DNA of 64,000 bases from Bacteroides sp. (GCA_022648295.1 JALCME010000020.1:38492-102491), one strand, 5' to 3'; shown: positions 17,319-26,580, numbered from the stretch's first letter. Numbers and translations: made by a program. Notes: generated from the sequence alone by a model not told the origin.

Positions 17319-18380
17319 ATGATAAAAAAAGGAATAACTATCTTAGCAATTTCACTTTTCTCCTTTCCTATTATCGCGCAGACCGAAGTCACCGCGGGTA
17401 TAACTCGAGGTAAAGACTACGGAGTGACTTATATTCTGCCTCAAACAGAAATAGAAATAACGGTGAAAGCAACTAGACACACCTATACGCCGGGAGAATT
17501 TGCCAAATATGCAGAACAATATCTGCGTTTAGAGAAAGTATCTTTGGAAGCATCAACATACTGGACATTTGACAATATACAGACTGAAATTATAGGCATA
17601 CCGGATAAAGACAACGTTTATTTCGTAAAAATGAAAGATAAGACGGTAGCTCCTTTAATAGAATTAACTGAAGATGGCATTGTACGCTCCATCAATATGC
17701 CTTTCGGCACCGGCAGAAAAGTAAAAGTAACTCAGCCACAAGCCGAAAACCTGCCGCAAAATATTGATCCCCGTAAGTTCCTGACAGAAGAAATCCTGAT
17801 GTCAAATTCTACGGCAAAGATGGCAGAACTAGTAGCAAAAGAAATTTATACCATTCGTGATAGCAAGAATGCACTCCTACGTGGAGAAGCAGATAATATG
17901 CCAAAAGATGGAGCACAGTTAAAGCTAATGCTCGACAATCTAAACCTACAAGAGCATGCTATGACAGAAATGTTTGCGGGAAAAGTGAAAGATGAGGAAA
18001 AGACCTTCACTTTTCGCATAACGCCCAAAGAAATGAAAAACGAAGTAGCCCTGCGTTTTTCCAAGAAGCTGGGAGTAGTAGACAAAGATGACTTGGCGGG
18101 TGAACCGGTTTACATCACCCTTACCAATCTCAAATCAATTACTATTCCTCCAGCAGATGAAAAGAAAAAAGGAATTGAAGGTATAGCCTACAATGTACCG
18201 GGAAGGGGGCATATAACTCTTAATTTCCAGAACAAAATACTGTATGACACAGATGTTCCAATTACTCAATTCGGAGTCATAGAATATTTAGCCCCGGTTT
18301 TATTCAATAAAAATTCGACAACTAAAGTCCTTTTCAATACAAGTACAGGAGGATTAATAAAAGTAGACAGAGGAGAATAA
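17319..18380 (+). CDS. DUF4831 family exported protein
   Basis: A 353-residue protein with a signal peptide ending near PIIAQ. It matches my memory of DUF4831, a Bacteroidota family of unknown function. Visible features are YTPGEFAKYAEQYLRLE near the start and two similar segments with ALRFSKKLGVVDKDDLAGEPVYI and GIAYNVPGRGHITL. No catalytic motif was recognised. It follows the lactonase gene by about 136 bp and ends at a strong two-way terminator. Confidence 0.65.
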   Translation: MIKKGITILAISLFSFPIIAQTEVTAGITRGKDYGVTYILPQTEIEITVKATRHTYTPGEFAKYAEQYLRLEKVSLEASTYWTFDNIQTEIIGIPDKDNVYFVKMKDKTVAPLIELTEDGIVRSINMPFGTGRKVKVTQPQAENLPQNIDPRKFLTEEILMSNSTAKMAELVAKEIYTIRDSKNALLRGEADNMPKDGAQLKLMLDNLNLQEHAMTEMFAGKVKDEEKTFTFRITPKEMKNEVALRFSKKLGVVDKDDLAGEPVYITLTNLKSITIPPADEKKKGIEGIAYNVPGRGHITLNFQNKILYDTDVPITQFGVIEYLAPVLFNKNSTTKVLFNTSTGGLIKVDRGE

Positions 18381-18402
18381 AAGTAACTTAGAAGAAGAGG
18401 AA

Positions 18403-18462
18403 CATTATAAATATAAAAAGGAGGCTGCCCAATAGGACAGCCTCCTTTTTATATTTATAATG
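18403..18462. terminator. Bidirectional terminator with a perfect 25-bp inverted repeat
   Basis: The left arm 18403-18427 and the right arm 18438-18462 are exact reverse complements over 25 bases, with a 10-nt loop. The GC-rich core is AGGAGGCTG/CAGCCTCCT, flanked by A-run and T-run on both sides, so it works in both directions. It separates the convergent DUF4831 and MFS genes. Confidence 0.9.
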
Positions 18463-18468
18463 TTTTCC

Positions 18469-19833
18469 TTATTTCTTAATATTAGCTTCTTCCAATTTAT
18501 AGCCATACTTCTTATCCGCCGATTTCAATAAGATCGCAACAAACAGAGATAAACAAGCTATACCGGTAAAAATACACATCGGGATAGTATAATTATAAGA
18601 AATTACGCCATTCACTTCACTTTTACAATAAACATCCAAAACCTTACCTATCAGAGTCGGTATTCCCCATAATCCAATATTCTGAATGAAAAAGATCAAA
18701 GCATAAGCCGTACCCAACTGACTCACCGGGAATATTTTTGCAACTGCAGGCCACATTGCAGACGGTACCAATGAAAAAGCAACGCCTAATATAATCATTA
18801 GCACAATGGCCACCACCCAATAATGAATGGCAGGAATGGCATAGATGAAGTGAACGCCTATCAACATAGCCGCACCTAGTATCATGATGGAAGCAGACTT
18901 TCCCCGCTTATCTATATATCCGCCGAATACCGGAGTCAGGAACAAGGCACCCAACGCAGGTAAACCGGCAAAGAAACCGGCTAGATCTTCGTTTATGCCA
19001 TATTTACTAGTCATCAACTCTGCGGCAAACTTTTGGAACGGAAATACACAAGAATAGAATAGTACGCATAGCAAAGCTATTAACCAAAATCCCGGATTAA
19101 CAAGTATATTCTTTACATCCTTAAAAGAAAACTTTTCTTCATCACTTTCTGCACCTGCTGCGTGTGCAACTGCTATCTGTTTGTCCAATTTCTTATCCAT
19201 TACAGAAAATGCAAAAAAAGCAATAGTACCGCCCAGCAATAATACCAAACCAACTAACACTGGAGTAGCAATATTAAAAGAACGAGCCAAAGGAATAGCT
19301 ACGGCATAACCAGCTTGTGAACCAATCCGTGCCAAAGCAACCTGAACTCCCATAGCCGTTGCCATTTCTTTACCCTTAAACCATTTGGCAATAATTTTAG
19401 AAACAGTAATACCTGCTACTTCAGCTCCTACTCCGAAAATGGAATATCCTGCAGAAGCAACAAATACACCAGTCTTATAACCCATTATCAAAGAATTATC
19501 TCCGGCCAAACCTGTCATGGCGTAGTATTCAATCGCCGTGCCACCTACCATCAAAAGCGTAGCTAACTTACCGGTAAAACGAATTCCGAAACGATCAAGA
19601 ATCAATCCACCCCAGATTAACATGAGGAAGAATACATTCAGAAAACTATATGCACCAGTAAAAAAGCCGAATTCACTACTGTTCCAAGACAAATCAGACT
19701 CTAACATTGTTTTCAACGGTGCCACAACATCGTTTACATAATAAGCAGCCATCATTGTAAAGGCAACAATAGCCAATGCTCCCCAGCGGGTTGCCTTGGA
19801 ATCATTCAATTTCAGTTTCAATTGTTCTGTCAT
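18469..19833 (-). CDS. MFS transporter
   Basis: A 454-residue integral membrane protein with about 12 hydrophobic helices and a central charged loop (MDKKLDKQIAVAHAAGAESDEEKFSFKD). The loop motif after helix 2 reads GLILDRFGIRFTGK, close to the MFS motif GxxxDRxGxR, and a second copy, GGYIDKRGKS, follows helix 8. Substrate is unknown; family resemblance suggests small organic anions or peptides. It stands alone, with its own promoter and convergent terminator. Confidence 0.85.
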   Translation of the reverse strand: MTEQLKLKLNDSKATRWGALAIVAFTMMAAYYVNDVVAPLKTMLESDLSWNSSEFGFFTGAYSFLNVFFLMLIWGGLILDRFGIRFTGKLATLLMVGGTAIEYYAMTGLAGDNSLIMGYKTGVFVASAGYSIFGVGAEVAGITVSKIIAKWFKGKEMATAMGVQVALARIGSQAGYAVAIPLARSFNIATPVLVGLVLLLGGTIAFFAFSVMDKKLDKQIAVAHAAGAESDEEKFSFKDVKNILVNPGFWLIALLCVLFYSCVFPFQKFAAELMTSKYGINEDLAGFFAGLPALGALFLTPVFGGYIDKRGKSASIMILGAAMLIGVHFIYAIPAIHYWVVAIVLMIILGVAFSLVPSAMWPAVAKIFPVSQLGTAYALIFFIQNIGLWGIPTLIGKVLDVYCKSEVNGVISYNYTIPMCIFTGIACLSLFVAILLKSADKKYGYKLEEANIKK

Positions 19834-19885
19834 ATTTTAAACTATTTTAGATTTCAAATTATTAGTTAATTCGCAAAATTGTGAG

Positions 19886-19893
19886 CAAAGGTA
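19886..19893 (-). promoter_or_regulatory. -7 element of the MFS gene
   Basis: The minus strand reads TACCTTTG, an exact TAnnTTTG match, about 53 bp upstream of the MFS start. Confidence 0.6.
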
Positions 19894-19997
19894 GGGAAAA
19901 TCCACCTTATAGAGCAACCAAGAGATAGTTTTTATTGTAAAAATCAATAAAACAAAAGAAGAAAAAAGGAAGTAGCCATTTCCCGAAAAATAAAAAA

Positions 19998-20027
19998 TTA
20001 CCCTCACAACAAGTGCTGTGAGGGTAA
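19998..20027 (-). terminator. Terminator after secG
   Basis: TTACCCTCACA (19998-20008) pairs exactly with TGTGAGGGTAA (20017-20027). On the minus strand a T-rich tail follows. It closes the pdxA-secG gene run. Confidence 0.85.
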
Positions 20028-20101
20028 CTATTTCTAGGCAATAAGACTCTTACTTTGCCAATAATATCTTAAATTATTAGAATCCATTATATCCAACTCC
20101 A

Positions 20102-20506
20102 TTATTTAGCTGGAGTAGCCGAACCCGCAGGTGTTTTTTCAGCAGGTGCCGGAGTCGTAGGAGTAGAAGTAGATTTTGCTGATTCATCTACAGGAGCAGC
20201 AGTACCAACAGGCATATTATAAGGATTCGTTTTCTCTTCTTTCTGAGCTTCTTCCATTATAACATCACCACTCTTGTGAGAAACGGAAGGGACTACATAG
20301 GCAGTAGCAATACTCATTACCACCATAAAAGCGGCCAAACTCCAAGTAGCTTTCTCTAAAAAGTCTGTAGTCTTGCGTACACCCATAATTTGATTGGAAG
20401 ACGAGAAGCCCGATGCCAAACCACCTCCCTTGGAATTTTGAATCAAGACGATAAAGCACATCAGCACAGATGCTATCACCATTAAGATCACTAATAATAA
20501 ATACAT
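20102..20506 (-). CDS. secG: Preprotein translocase subunit SecG
   Basis: A 134-residue protein with two membrane helices (about 1-25 and 55-75) and the SecG signature between them: QNSKGGGLASGFSSSNQIMGVRKTTDFLEKATW. SecG assists SecYE/SecA-driven export. The C-terminal 50 residues form a Pro/Ala/Thr-rich tail not needed for the SecG fold and common in Bacteroidota. It is the last gene of an envelope operon, 4 bp after the TPR gene. Confidence 0.93.
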   Translation of the reverse strand: MYLLLVILMVIASVLMCFIVLIQNSKGGGLASGFSSSNQIMGVRKTTDFLEKATWSLAAFMVVMSIATAYVVPSVSHKSGDVIMEEAQKEEKTNPYNMPVGTAAPVDESAKSTSTPTTPAPAEKTPAGSATPAK

Positions 20507-20510
20507 TTTG

Positions 20511-21374
20511 TTATTTTGATTTAGCGTTAATAATCAATTTCTCTAAAAATCTAATTTGATCTGCAAAGTAAGCATTTTTTTTTGGATAATTCAAACTTAA
20601 CTTTTTAATAATTTCAAGCGCTTTATCATATCTCTTCTGTTTAATATAAATCTTCGCTAAAGTTTCGGTAAAGTAGCTATCATCTAACTCATCAGAAAAA
20701 GACGGAGATGGCTCATCTTTCTTCTTCGAATCTTCTTCTTGCTTTTCCAATTGATCTTCACCAGACAGATCTATTTTCTCCTCTGGCGATCTTTTGGCAT
20801 CTGAATTTTGTTTGTCACCAACATCCCGATCCAAACAGAAATTAGTATCTTCTCCTGCCTCACTACGATGAATAAAACCATCTATCAACTCTTGCCCACG
20901 AAGTTTCGGTACATCTTCAGCCTGCGTACCTACTATAACCTCTCCGGTCTTATCTTCGCTCTCCTGCATCAAATAAGATATATAATCAGTTCCATAATCT
21001 AACTCAGTAGTATTTTGAGCATGTTCATCGGGAATAGTAGAAAGGAAGGCATCTATTAATGACAAAGTACGATCCAATCCAAGCTCCTGACCCACAGTTT
21101 CATCTAAATTCTTTCCTGACACCAAAGGTTGTAAAATATAGCGGTCACCTTCTATTAAATAAAAAAGTACGCGACGATCAGCTATATACAGCGCCGAGTT
21201 ACGCAACTCAGCACCAAAGGAGAGATCATGCAATAAATAAAGGTTTTTAAGATAAAGCAAACGAATAGATTGAAAATAAGGATAGCGAGCTACTAATGTA
21301 CGAAGTTCATATAAAGTATCTCTGTTTAACATCTCGGGATGTAATACCCACTTTTGTAAAAGCGTAGGAGTCAT
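20511..21374 (-). CDS. TPR-repeat protein of unknown function
   Basis: A 287-residue protein, apparently cytoplasmic, without a signal peptide. It has a conserved N-terminal helical part (HPEMLNRDTLYELRTLVARYPYFQSIRLLYLKNLYL), a highly charged, probably disordered middle (about 165-225), and one clear C-terminal TPR (YFTETLAKIYIKQKRYDKALEIIKKLSLNYPKKNAYF). It lies between lptE and secG with spacings of 6 and 4 bp, so it is translated with envelope biogenesis genes. Function is unknown. Confidence 0.75.
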   Translation of the reverse strand: MTPTLLQKWVLHPEMLNRDTLYELRTLVARYPYFQSIRLLYLKNLYLLHDLSFGAELRNSALYIADRRVLFYLIEGDRYILQPLVSGKNLDETVGQELGLDRTLSLIDAFLSTIPDEHAQNTTELDYGTDYISYLMQESEDKTGEVIVGTQAEDVPKLRGQELIDGFIHRSEAGEDTNFCLDRDVGDKQNSDAKRSPEEKIDLSGEDQLEKQEEDSKKKDEPSPSFSDELDDSYFTETLAKIYIKQKRYDKALEIIKKLSLNYPKKNAYFADQIRFLEKLIINAKSK

Positions 21375-21380
21375 TCCTTA

Positions 21381-21905
21381 TTACCAATTTGCTACAGTTG
21401 CGTTAAATATCTGATCTGTAATATCCTTCACCATTTCTCCAATTAGCTGATCCTGCACTGCCGTCAAAAGTTGAGAAGAATCGTATGTACGAAACGCAGA
21501 AAACTGCTGTTCAAAATCTTCATCATGGTTAGTATTGTTAACATACCTCACATTGACAGTCACGGTCAATTTGGTTTTGGACGAATAACCATCAGCCGTT
21601 ACTGATTCGTTATACTGATTATATCCGGTTATTTCCCCATCTATCTCCAAATCGGCATTGTGATTCACTAGTCTTAAACGAGTCTGCCTTACAAATAAGT
21701 CCTTCAGCTCTTGATTAAATTGAGTAGCCAATGGAGCATAAACATACTCTGCTCTATTAGGAAAGTCAACAATTGAAATCGTTTTCACTTTGTTATAATC
21801 AATTGAACTAATGGGGGCAAGCCCCATAGAAATGCGACAAGAATACACAACTAGCAACAATACCGGCAATAGAGATACTGCTATTATTTTTTTACTCCAA
21901 CCCAT
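21381..21905 (-). CDS. lptE: LptE-like LPS-assembly lipoprotein
   Basis: A 174-residue lipoprotein (Cys23 in VVYSCRIS). The sequence has the Bacteroidota LptE pattern: KTISIVDFPNRAEYVYAPLATQFNQELKDLFVRQTRL, then alternating beta strands and DQIFNATVANW at the end. LptE plugs the LptD barrel that inserts LPS in the outer membrane. Its start overlaps the end of the sigma54 activator gene by 14 bp. Confidence 0.8.
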   Translation of the reverse strand: MGWSKKIIAVSLLPVLLLVVYSCRISMGLAPISSIDYNKVKTISIVDFPNRAEYVYAPLATQFNQELKDLFVRQTRLRLVNHNADLEIDGEITGYNQYNESVTADGYSSKTKLTVTVNVRYVNNTNHDEDFEQQFSAFRTYDSSQLLTAVQDQLIGEMVKDITDQIFNATVANW

Positions 21906-23148
21906 ATTCCTTAATCTTTCTATATAAAGTACGTTCAGAAATATTCAAATCCTTCGCAGCACTCTTGCGCTTACCATGATGTTTTTCCAAAGCTTTCCTT
22001 ATCATTTCTTTTTCCACTTCATCTAGAGACAATGATTCTTCCACATATTCTTCCGTATCCTGAATATCCTCATCATCGTCGTGAGAAGATTTGACTGATG
22101 GACTAATTATCGTGGGAATACCAGAAGAAACCGGAGCAACCACAGCCGGTGTGGAAGTATAATAACCAGAAGACGTCGAAGGCATATGCGGTGCATTCCC
22201 TCTCACTTCACGTTCCGTCATAATTTCATGTACCAGTTTCTTCAAATCCGTCACATCCTGCCGCATATCAAAAAGGACTTGATATAAAATTTCCCGCTCA
22301 CTCTCAAAACCTTTCGCAGATTTTACTCCTAACAACGCAGGTAAACGCTGTGCATTATCTTGCGCTGGCAAGTATCCTTTTAATATAGAAGCACTAATTT
22401 CACGGTTCGTTTCAATAATAGAGATTTGCTCTGTAATGTTTTTCAATTGCCGCACATTACCTGGCCATGAATAAGAAAGTAACATTTGCTTTGCATCTTC
22501 TGTCAATTGAATGGCTGGCATGCGGTATTTCTCTGCAAAGTCGGAGGCAAACTTTCGAAAAAGTAAAACCACATCATCTCCACGCTCACGTAAAGAAGGT
22601 ATTTGAATAGGAACTGTATTAAGACGATAATATAAATCCTCCCTAAAACGCCCGTCAGCAATAGCTTGTGCCAAATTTACATTCGTAGCTGCAACGATAC
22701 GTACATCTGTCTTTTGAACTTTAGAAGATCCCACTTTTATAAATTCACCACTCTCGAGTACACGCAATAAACGAGCTTGCGTAGGCAAGGGCAGCTCTCC
22801 AACTTCATCTAAAAAAATGGTACCCCCATCTGCCTCTCCGAAATACCCTTTCCGCTCCCCTATAGCTCCTGTAAAAGCTCCTTTCTCATGACCAAAAAGT
22901 TCAGAATCAATAGTTCCTTCAGGAATAGCACCACAATTTACAGCAATATATTGTCCATGTTTACGCCTGCTATACTGGTGAACAATTTGCGGAAAGCTTT
23001 CCTTACCCACGCCACTTTCTCCTGTAATCAAAACTGACAAGTCTGTGGGAGCCACCTGAATAGCAATATCTATTGCACGAAGCAATGAAATATTATTTCC
23101 AATAATACCAAAACGTAGTTTTACTTGCTGTATCTCCGCTTTCGTCAT
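21892..23148 (-). CDS. Sigma54-dependent transcriptional activator without a receiver domain
   Basis: About 418 residues. The AAA+ domain starts near the N-terminus, with Walker A GESGVGKE, the sigma54-contact loop GAFTGA, Walker B GGTIFLDEVGELP and the R-finger region. A linker rich in Ser/Pro and acidic residues follows, then a Fis-type helix-turn-helix (RKSAAKDLNISERTLYRKIKEYGLE). There is no N-terminal receiver or GAF domain, so activity is not controlled by a fused phosphorelay domain. I use the ATG at 23148, 1 bp after the pdxA stop; an upstream frame extends into pdxA. It is co-directional with lptE and secG. Confidence 0.9.
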   Translation of the reverse strand: MTKAEIQQVKLRFGIIGNNISLLRAIDIAIQVAPTDLSVLITGESGVGKESFPQIVHQYSRRKHGQYIAVNCGAIPEGTIDSELFGHEKGAFTGAIGERKGYFGEADGGTIFLDEVGELPLPTQARLLRVLESGEFIKVGSSKVQKTDVRIVAATNVNLAQAIADGRFREDLYYRLNTVPIQIPSLRERGDDVVLLFRKFASDFAEKYRMPAIQLTEDAKQMLLSYSWPGNVRQLKNITEQISIIETNREISASILKGYLPAQDNAQRLPALLGVKSAKGFESEREILYQVLFDMRQDVTDLKKLVHEIMTEREVRGNAPHMPSTSSGYYTSTPAVVAPVSSGIPTIISPSVKSSHDDDEDIQDTEEYVEESLSLDEVEKEMIRKALEKHHGKRKSAAKDLNISERTLYRKIKEYGLE

Positions 23149-23149
23149 A

Positions 23150-24247
23150 TTACAAATCCTCTTCCTGAGTATCAAGTTTTAATTTATCACTATCATCCCG
23201 CTTCTCATAGTATTGCTTCCGCAAAGGATTGGTATGAGCAACTTTTTCTGATTGCCGGTTACGGAATACGTCTATCGCAACATATACAGCTTGCCGAAAG
23301 GAATCTTCATTGGCCACTCCTTTTCCAGCAATATCATATGCCGTTCCATGAGCCGGGGATGTGCGTATGACTGGCAATCCAGCCGTAAAATTGACCCCTT
23401 CATCCATAGCCAACGCCTTAAAAGGAGCAAGTCCCTGATCATGGTACATTGCAAGTACTCCATCAAAACGAGTAAAATTACCAGAGCCCATAAAACCATC
23501 TGCTGGATAAGGGCCATAACATAAAATTCCTTTTTCAGCCATCTCCTTCAAAGCCGGAATGATAATTTTCTCTTCTTCATCACCTAATAATCCTTCATCA
23601 CCAGCATGTGGATTTAAAGCAAGTACCGCAATACGCGGAGCTCCAATGCCAAAATCTTGTTTCAATGAACGATTAAAAATGGCTAGCTTTTCTTGTATAA
23701 GTTCCTTAGTAATAGTTGAAGCAATCTGGCTAACAGGAATATGCCCCGTCACTAGAGCAACTCTAAAATCATTTTTCAACAAAATCATCAACGATTTAGA
23801 ACCATCCCCTAATTTATCTTCTAAATATTCAGTATGCCCCGGAAAAGTAAAGCCTTCCGATTGAATAGTGTGCTTATTGATCGGAGCAGTAACAATTGCA
23901 TCAATTAAACCAGCTCTATACTCTTCCACTGCCTTCTCCAAAGCATCAAATGCGGCCTTTCCTGCTTCAGGATCAGCCTTCGAAAACTCCACTTTAACTT
24001 CCTCATTTATGCAATTAACCACATTCAAACGATTATGACTAGCTTCTGAAGCAGAATTTACGATACTGAAGTTTGTTGGTATATCAAGTGATTTACGATG
24101 GTAAGCTGCAACCTTAGGTGAACCATACACGATAGGAGTGCATAAATCCAACATATTAGCATCAGCAAAAGTTTTCAAAATTACTTCATACCCTACTCCA
24201 TTAATATCCCCATGAGTAATTCCAATCTTTATCTTATTATTTTCCAT
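23150..24247 (-). CDS. pdxA: 4-hydroxythreonine-4-phosphate dehydrogenase
   Basis: A 365-residue cytoplasmic enzyme of pyridoxal-phosphate synthesis (DXP-dependent route), oxidising 4-phosphohydroxy-L-threonine with NAD. Signatures are GITHGDINGVGYE at the start, APINKHTIQSEGFTFPGHTEYL, LNPHAGDEG and MYHDQGLAPFKAL; their His residues bind the metal. Length is slightly above the family's usual 330 or so because of a charged C-terminal tail. It follows the DUF4837 gene by 4 bp. Confidence 0.95.
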   Translation of the reverse strand: MENNKIKIGITHGDINGVGYEVILKTFADANMLDLCTPIVYGSPKVAAYHRKSLDIPTNFSIVNSASEASHNRLNVVNCINEEVKVEFSKADPEAGKAAFDALEKAVEEYRAGLIDAIVTAPINKHTIQSEGFTFPGHTEYLEDKLGDGSKSLMILLKNDFRVALVTGHIPVSQIASTITKELIQEKLAIFNRSLKQDFGIGAPRIAVLALNPHAGDEGLLGDEEEKIIIPALKEMAEKGILCYGPYPADGFMGSGNFTRFDGVLAMYHDQGLAPFKALAMDEGVNFTAGLPVIRTSPAHGTAYDIAGKGVANEDSFRQAVYVAIDVFRNRQSEKVAHTNPLRKQYYEKRDDSDKLKLDTQEEDL

Positions 24248-24251
24248 TTTC

Positions 24252-25295
24252 TTATTTATTAATCTTCTTATAAGCTCCCAAAGGAATTTCCGAATCCGTT
24301 GTATTCAGGTCACTCGGTAATTTCAACGTATAAAGAGAAGCTTCCATTTGACGAACCAGATTACGTTTCAATTTATCCGGAGAGTATATAAAGACCTCCA
24401 CTGTGATAATACGCTGATTAGCTTTATCCAACCGGACATGAGAAACAAACGGACCTCCCATAAAATCTCCCTTTACACGCCACAATCCCCGAACTTCCAA
24501 TGCATATTCGCCTCGTATATCAATCGGTCGTACATCTGTCATCATAGAATCTGTCATCATATACATCCCTTCCCGAGCCCCCGGAATATTGATCTTCATC
24601 ACAGAGTCACGCTTATGCACAAAATATTGTTTAGTAAAAGTATCCCGATCTCTATATGGATATGAATAGATCACAAAGTTTCTATCTCCTGTAGCAGCAT
24701 TGGTTCCAGCCCAAAAGAAATCTTTGCCCTGTTTTGAAGCAGTAAGTTCAACAGGTACCCATATATCGCAATCGAACAAGCTTTTCACTTTCGTAGAAAC
24801 ATAATCATTATGATCGTCTTTCAACAATGCAATTTGACGATTCATTTCTGCGTGAGTAAAGAAATTAATAATAAACTGCTTGTTACTGTTAACAAAATTT
24901 TCAAACGACTTTTCATCTGGAGCCTGAATAGTAAGAATAGCCTGTGGAGCAGCATAGACATCTTTCGCATACTTAAAAGCAGCCTTCGTATAGATATTCT
25001 GCACATCCGCAATCACAATATTACGAATCAACTTCAATGTAGCATCATAATTTTCCGGGGAAGTGTACATCATACGGAATGAACGCTCCGACTGAGGTAA
25101 ACCCGGTACATCCGTATCAAGAACATCATAAAGAGCTCTACCTGCAGGACGCTCCCACATCCCCTGATTAATGACAACCAAGATCTCATATGCACGTCCA
25201 CTTGAGGTTGGGGCAAGTCCACCTTTTTTCCCATTACATGCAGAAAAAAGCATTGTGACCAAAGTCAAACTTAAATAAAACAAGTGCTTTTTCAT
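24252..25295 (-). CDS. DUF4837 family lipoprotein
   Basis: A 347-residue lipoprotein (Cys20 in LFSACNGKKG). The sequence GRAYEILVVINQGMWERPAGRALYDVLDTDVPGLPQSE is typical of DUF4837, a Bacteroidota family of unknown function. It starts a minus-strand run continuing with pdxA. A TAGTTTTG -7-like element lies at 25320-25327. Confidence 0.75.
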   Translation of the reverse strand: MKKHLFYLSLTLVTMLFSACNGKKGGLAPTSSGRAYEILVVINQGMWERPAGRALYDVLDTDVPGLPQSERSFRMMYTSPENYDATLKLIRNIVIADVQNIYTKAAFKYAKDVYAAPQAILTIQAPDEKSFENFVNSNKQFIINFFTHAEMNRQIALLKDDHNDYVSTKVKSLFDCDIWVPVELTASKQGKDFFWAGTNAATGDRNFVIYSYPYRDRDTFTKQYFVHKRDSVMKINIPGAREGMYMMTDSMMTDVRPIDIRGEYALEVRGLWRVKGDFMGGPFVSHVRLDKANQRIITVEVFIYSPDKLKRNLVRQMEASLYTLKLPSDLNTTDSEIPLGAYKKINK

Positions 25296-25319
25296 ATATC
25301 TATCAGTTTAATATTTCTA

Positions 25320-25327
25320 CAAAACTA
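25320..25327 (-). promoter_or_regulatory. -7 element before the DUF4837-pdxA run
   Basis: The minus strand reads TAGTTTTG, about 25 bp upstream of the DUF4837 start. Confidence 0.45.
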
Positions 25328-25370
25328 CGAAGAATGCATATACCATCCATGTCAAAGTTAATAATTTATA

Positions 25371-26408
25371 TTAATTCTTGTTTATTTGTACTTTTTGCTT
25401 AGCAGTAGAGAGCATCCCGCAAGCTGCAAAAATATCCTCACCGCGTGAAGCTCGTATTGTAGTAAATAATCCATGCGAAGTCAAATAATCACGAAAGTTT
25501 ATCATAACATCCATATCAGCACCCTCCAAGTCAACATTAGGAATAGCATGAAACCGGATTAAATTAACCCGACAATCCAAACCATGCAACAATTTCAATA
25601 ACTCCTTAGCATGAGTCAGAGAATCATTCACGTTTTTAAAAACAATATATTCAAAAGATAACCTACGCTGCTTAGTAAAATCATATTCTTTCAATAGATC
25701 AACGATTTCCACAATAGAATAAGCTTTCTCAGCAGGCATTAACAAAGAACGTTGCGAAGGAATAGGTGAATGAAGACTAATGGCTAAATGGCAATCAGAC
25801 TCTTCTATAAAGCGACGCAATCCCTTATGTAAGCCAACAGAAGAGACTGTTACCCGCTTGGGACTCCACCCATAACCATATGGAGACGTCATAATTTCCA
25901 ATGATTTCAGAAGTTCGTCCAGATTATCCAAAGGTTCTCCCATCCCCATCATAACCACGTTAGTTAGGCTATCCCTTTCAGGAAGTGAATTAATTTGATT
26001 AATAATTTGATTTGCAGTCAGATTGGCAGAGAAGCCTTGCTTACCGGTCATACAAAAACAACAATTCATCTTGCAACCAACTTGAGATGAGACACAAAGG
26101 GTAGCACGATCTTCCTCCGGAATATAAACAGATTCAACAAATCGCTCTTCTCCTACACGATATAAATATTTCACCGTACCATCAATAGAATGCATTGCCT
26201 CTACAGGGATACTTCCACCAACTTCATACATATATTTAAGAGATTCTCTATTTTTAATAGAAAGATTCGTCATATCATCAATAGAAAGAACTTTCTTATC
26301 GTAAAGCCACGAAGCTATTTGCCTAGCTGTGAATTCAGGCATACCCAATTCACTGACCACCATTTTTAATTCATTAAGCGTTAATCCCAGAAGAGTACGT
26401 TTGGACAT
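25371..26408 (-). CDS. rlmN: Dual-specificity 23S rRNA/tRNA adenine-C2 methyltransferase
   Basis: About 345 residues. This radical-SAM enzyme methylates A2503 of 23S rRNA and A37 of some tRNAs. The iron-sulfur motif is CKMNCCFC (CxxxCxxC), followed by MTGKQGFSANLTANQI. SAM-binding NVVMMGMGEPLDN and the C-terminal catalytic Cys in DIFAACGML are present. The longest frame starts at 26495, but a TACCTTTG promoter element at 26439-26446 lies inside that extension, so translation from 26408 is much more likely. Confidence 0.94.
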   Translation of the reverse strand: MSKRTLLGLTLNELKMVVSELGMPEFTARQIASWLYDKKVLSIDDMTNLSIKNRESLKYMYEVGGSIPVEAMHSIDGTVKYLYRVGEERFVESVYIPEEDRATLCVSSQVGCKMNCCFCMTGKQGFSANLTANQIINQINSLPERDSLTNVVMMGMGEPLDNLDELLKSLEIMTSPYGYGWSPKRVTVSSVGLHKGLRRFIEESDCHLAISLHSPIPSQRSLLMPAEKAYSIVEIVDLLKEYDFTKQRRLSFEYIVFKNVNDSLTHAKELLKLLHGLDCRVNLIRFHAIPNVDLEGADMDVMINFRDYLTSHGLFTTIRASRGEDIFAACGMLSTAKQKVQINKN

Positions 26409-26438
26409 AATATTTATCAACTTTAACAATTTGTTTCG

Positions 26439-26446
26439 CAAAGGTA
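26439..26446 (-). promoter_or_regulatory. -7 element of rlmN
   Basis: The minus strand reads TACCTTTG, an exact TAnnTTTG match. It decides the rlmN start in favour of 26408. Confidence 0.65.
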
Positions 26447-26505
26447 AAAATAAAGCAGCACAATGCAATCGCTTGATCCGAAAATAAACAGACATGAAAA
26501 CAAGT

Positions 26506-26540
26506 CACCCTTACAAATCAAAAACTGATTCATAAGGGTG
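26506..26540 (-). terminator. Terminator after the PpiD/SurA-like gene
   Basis: CACCCTTA (26506-26513) pairs with TAAGGGTG (26533-26540), and a small AATC/GATT stem can form inside. On the minus strand, T-rich sequence follows. Confidence 0.65.
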
Positions 26541-26580
26541 AAAACTATAACTAATGCTAAAAAGCCCGATTTACACTTAC

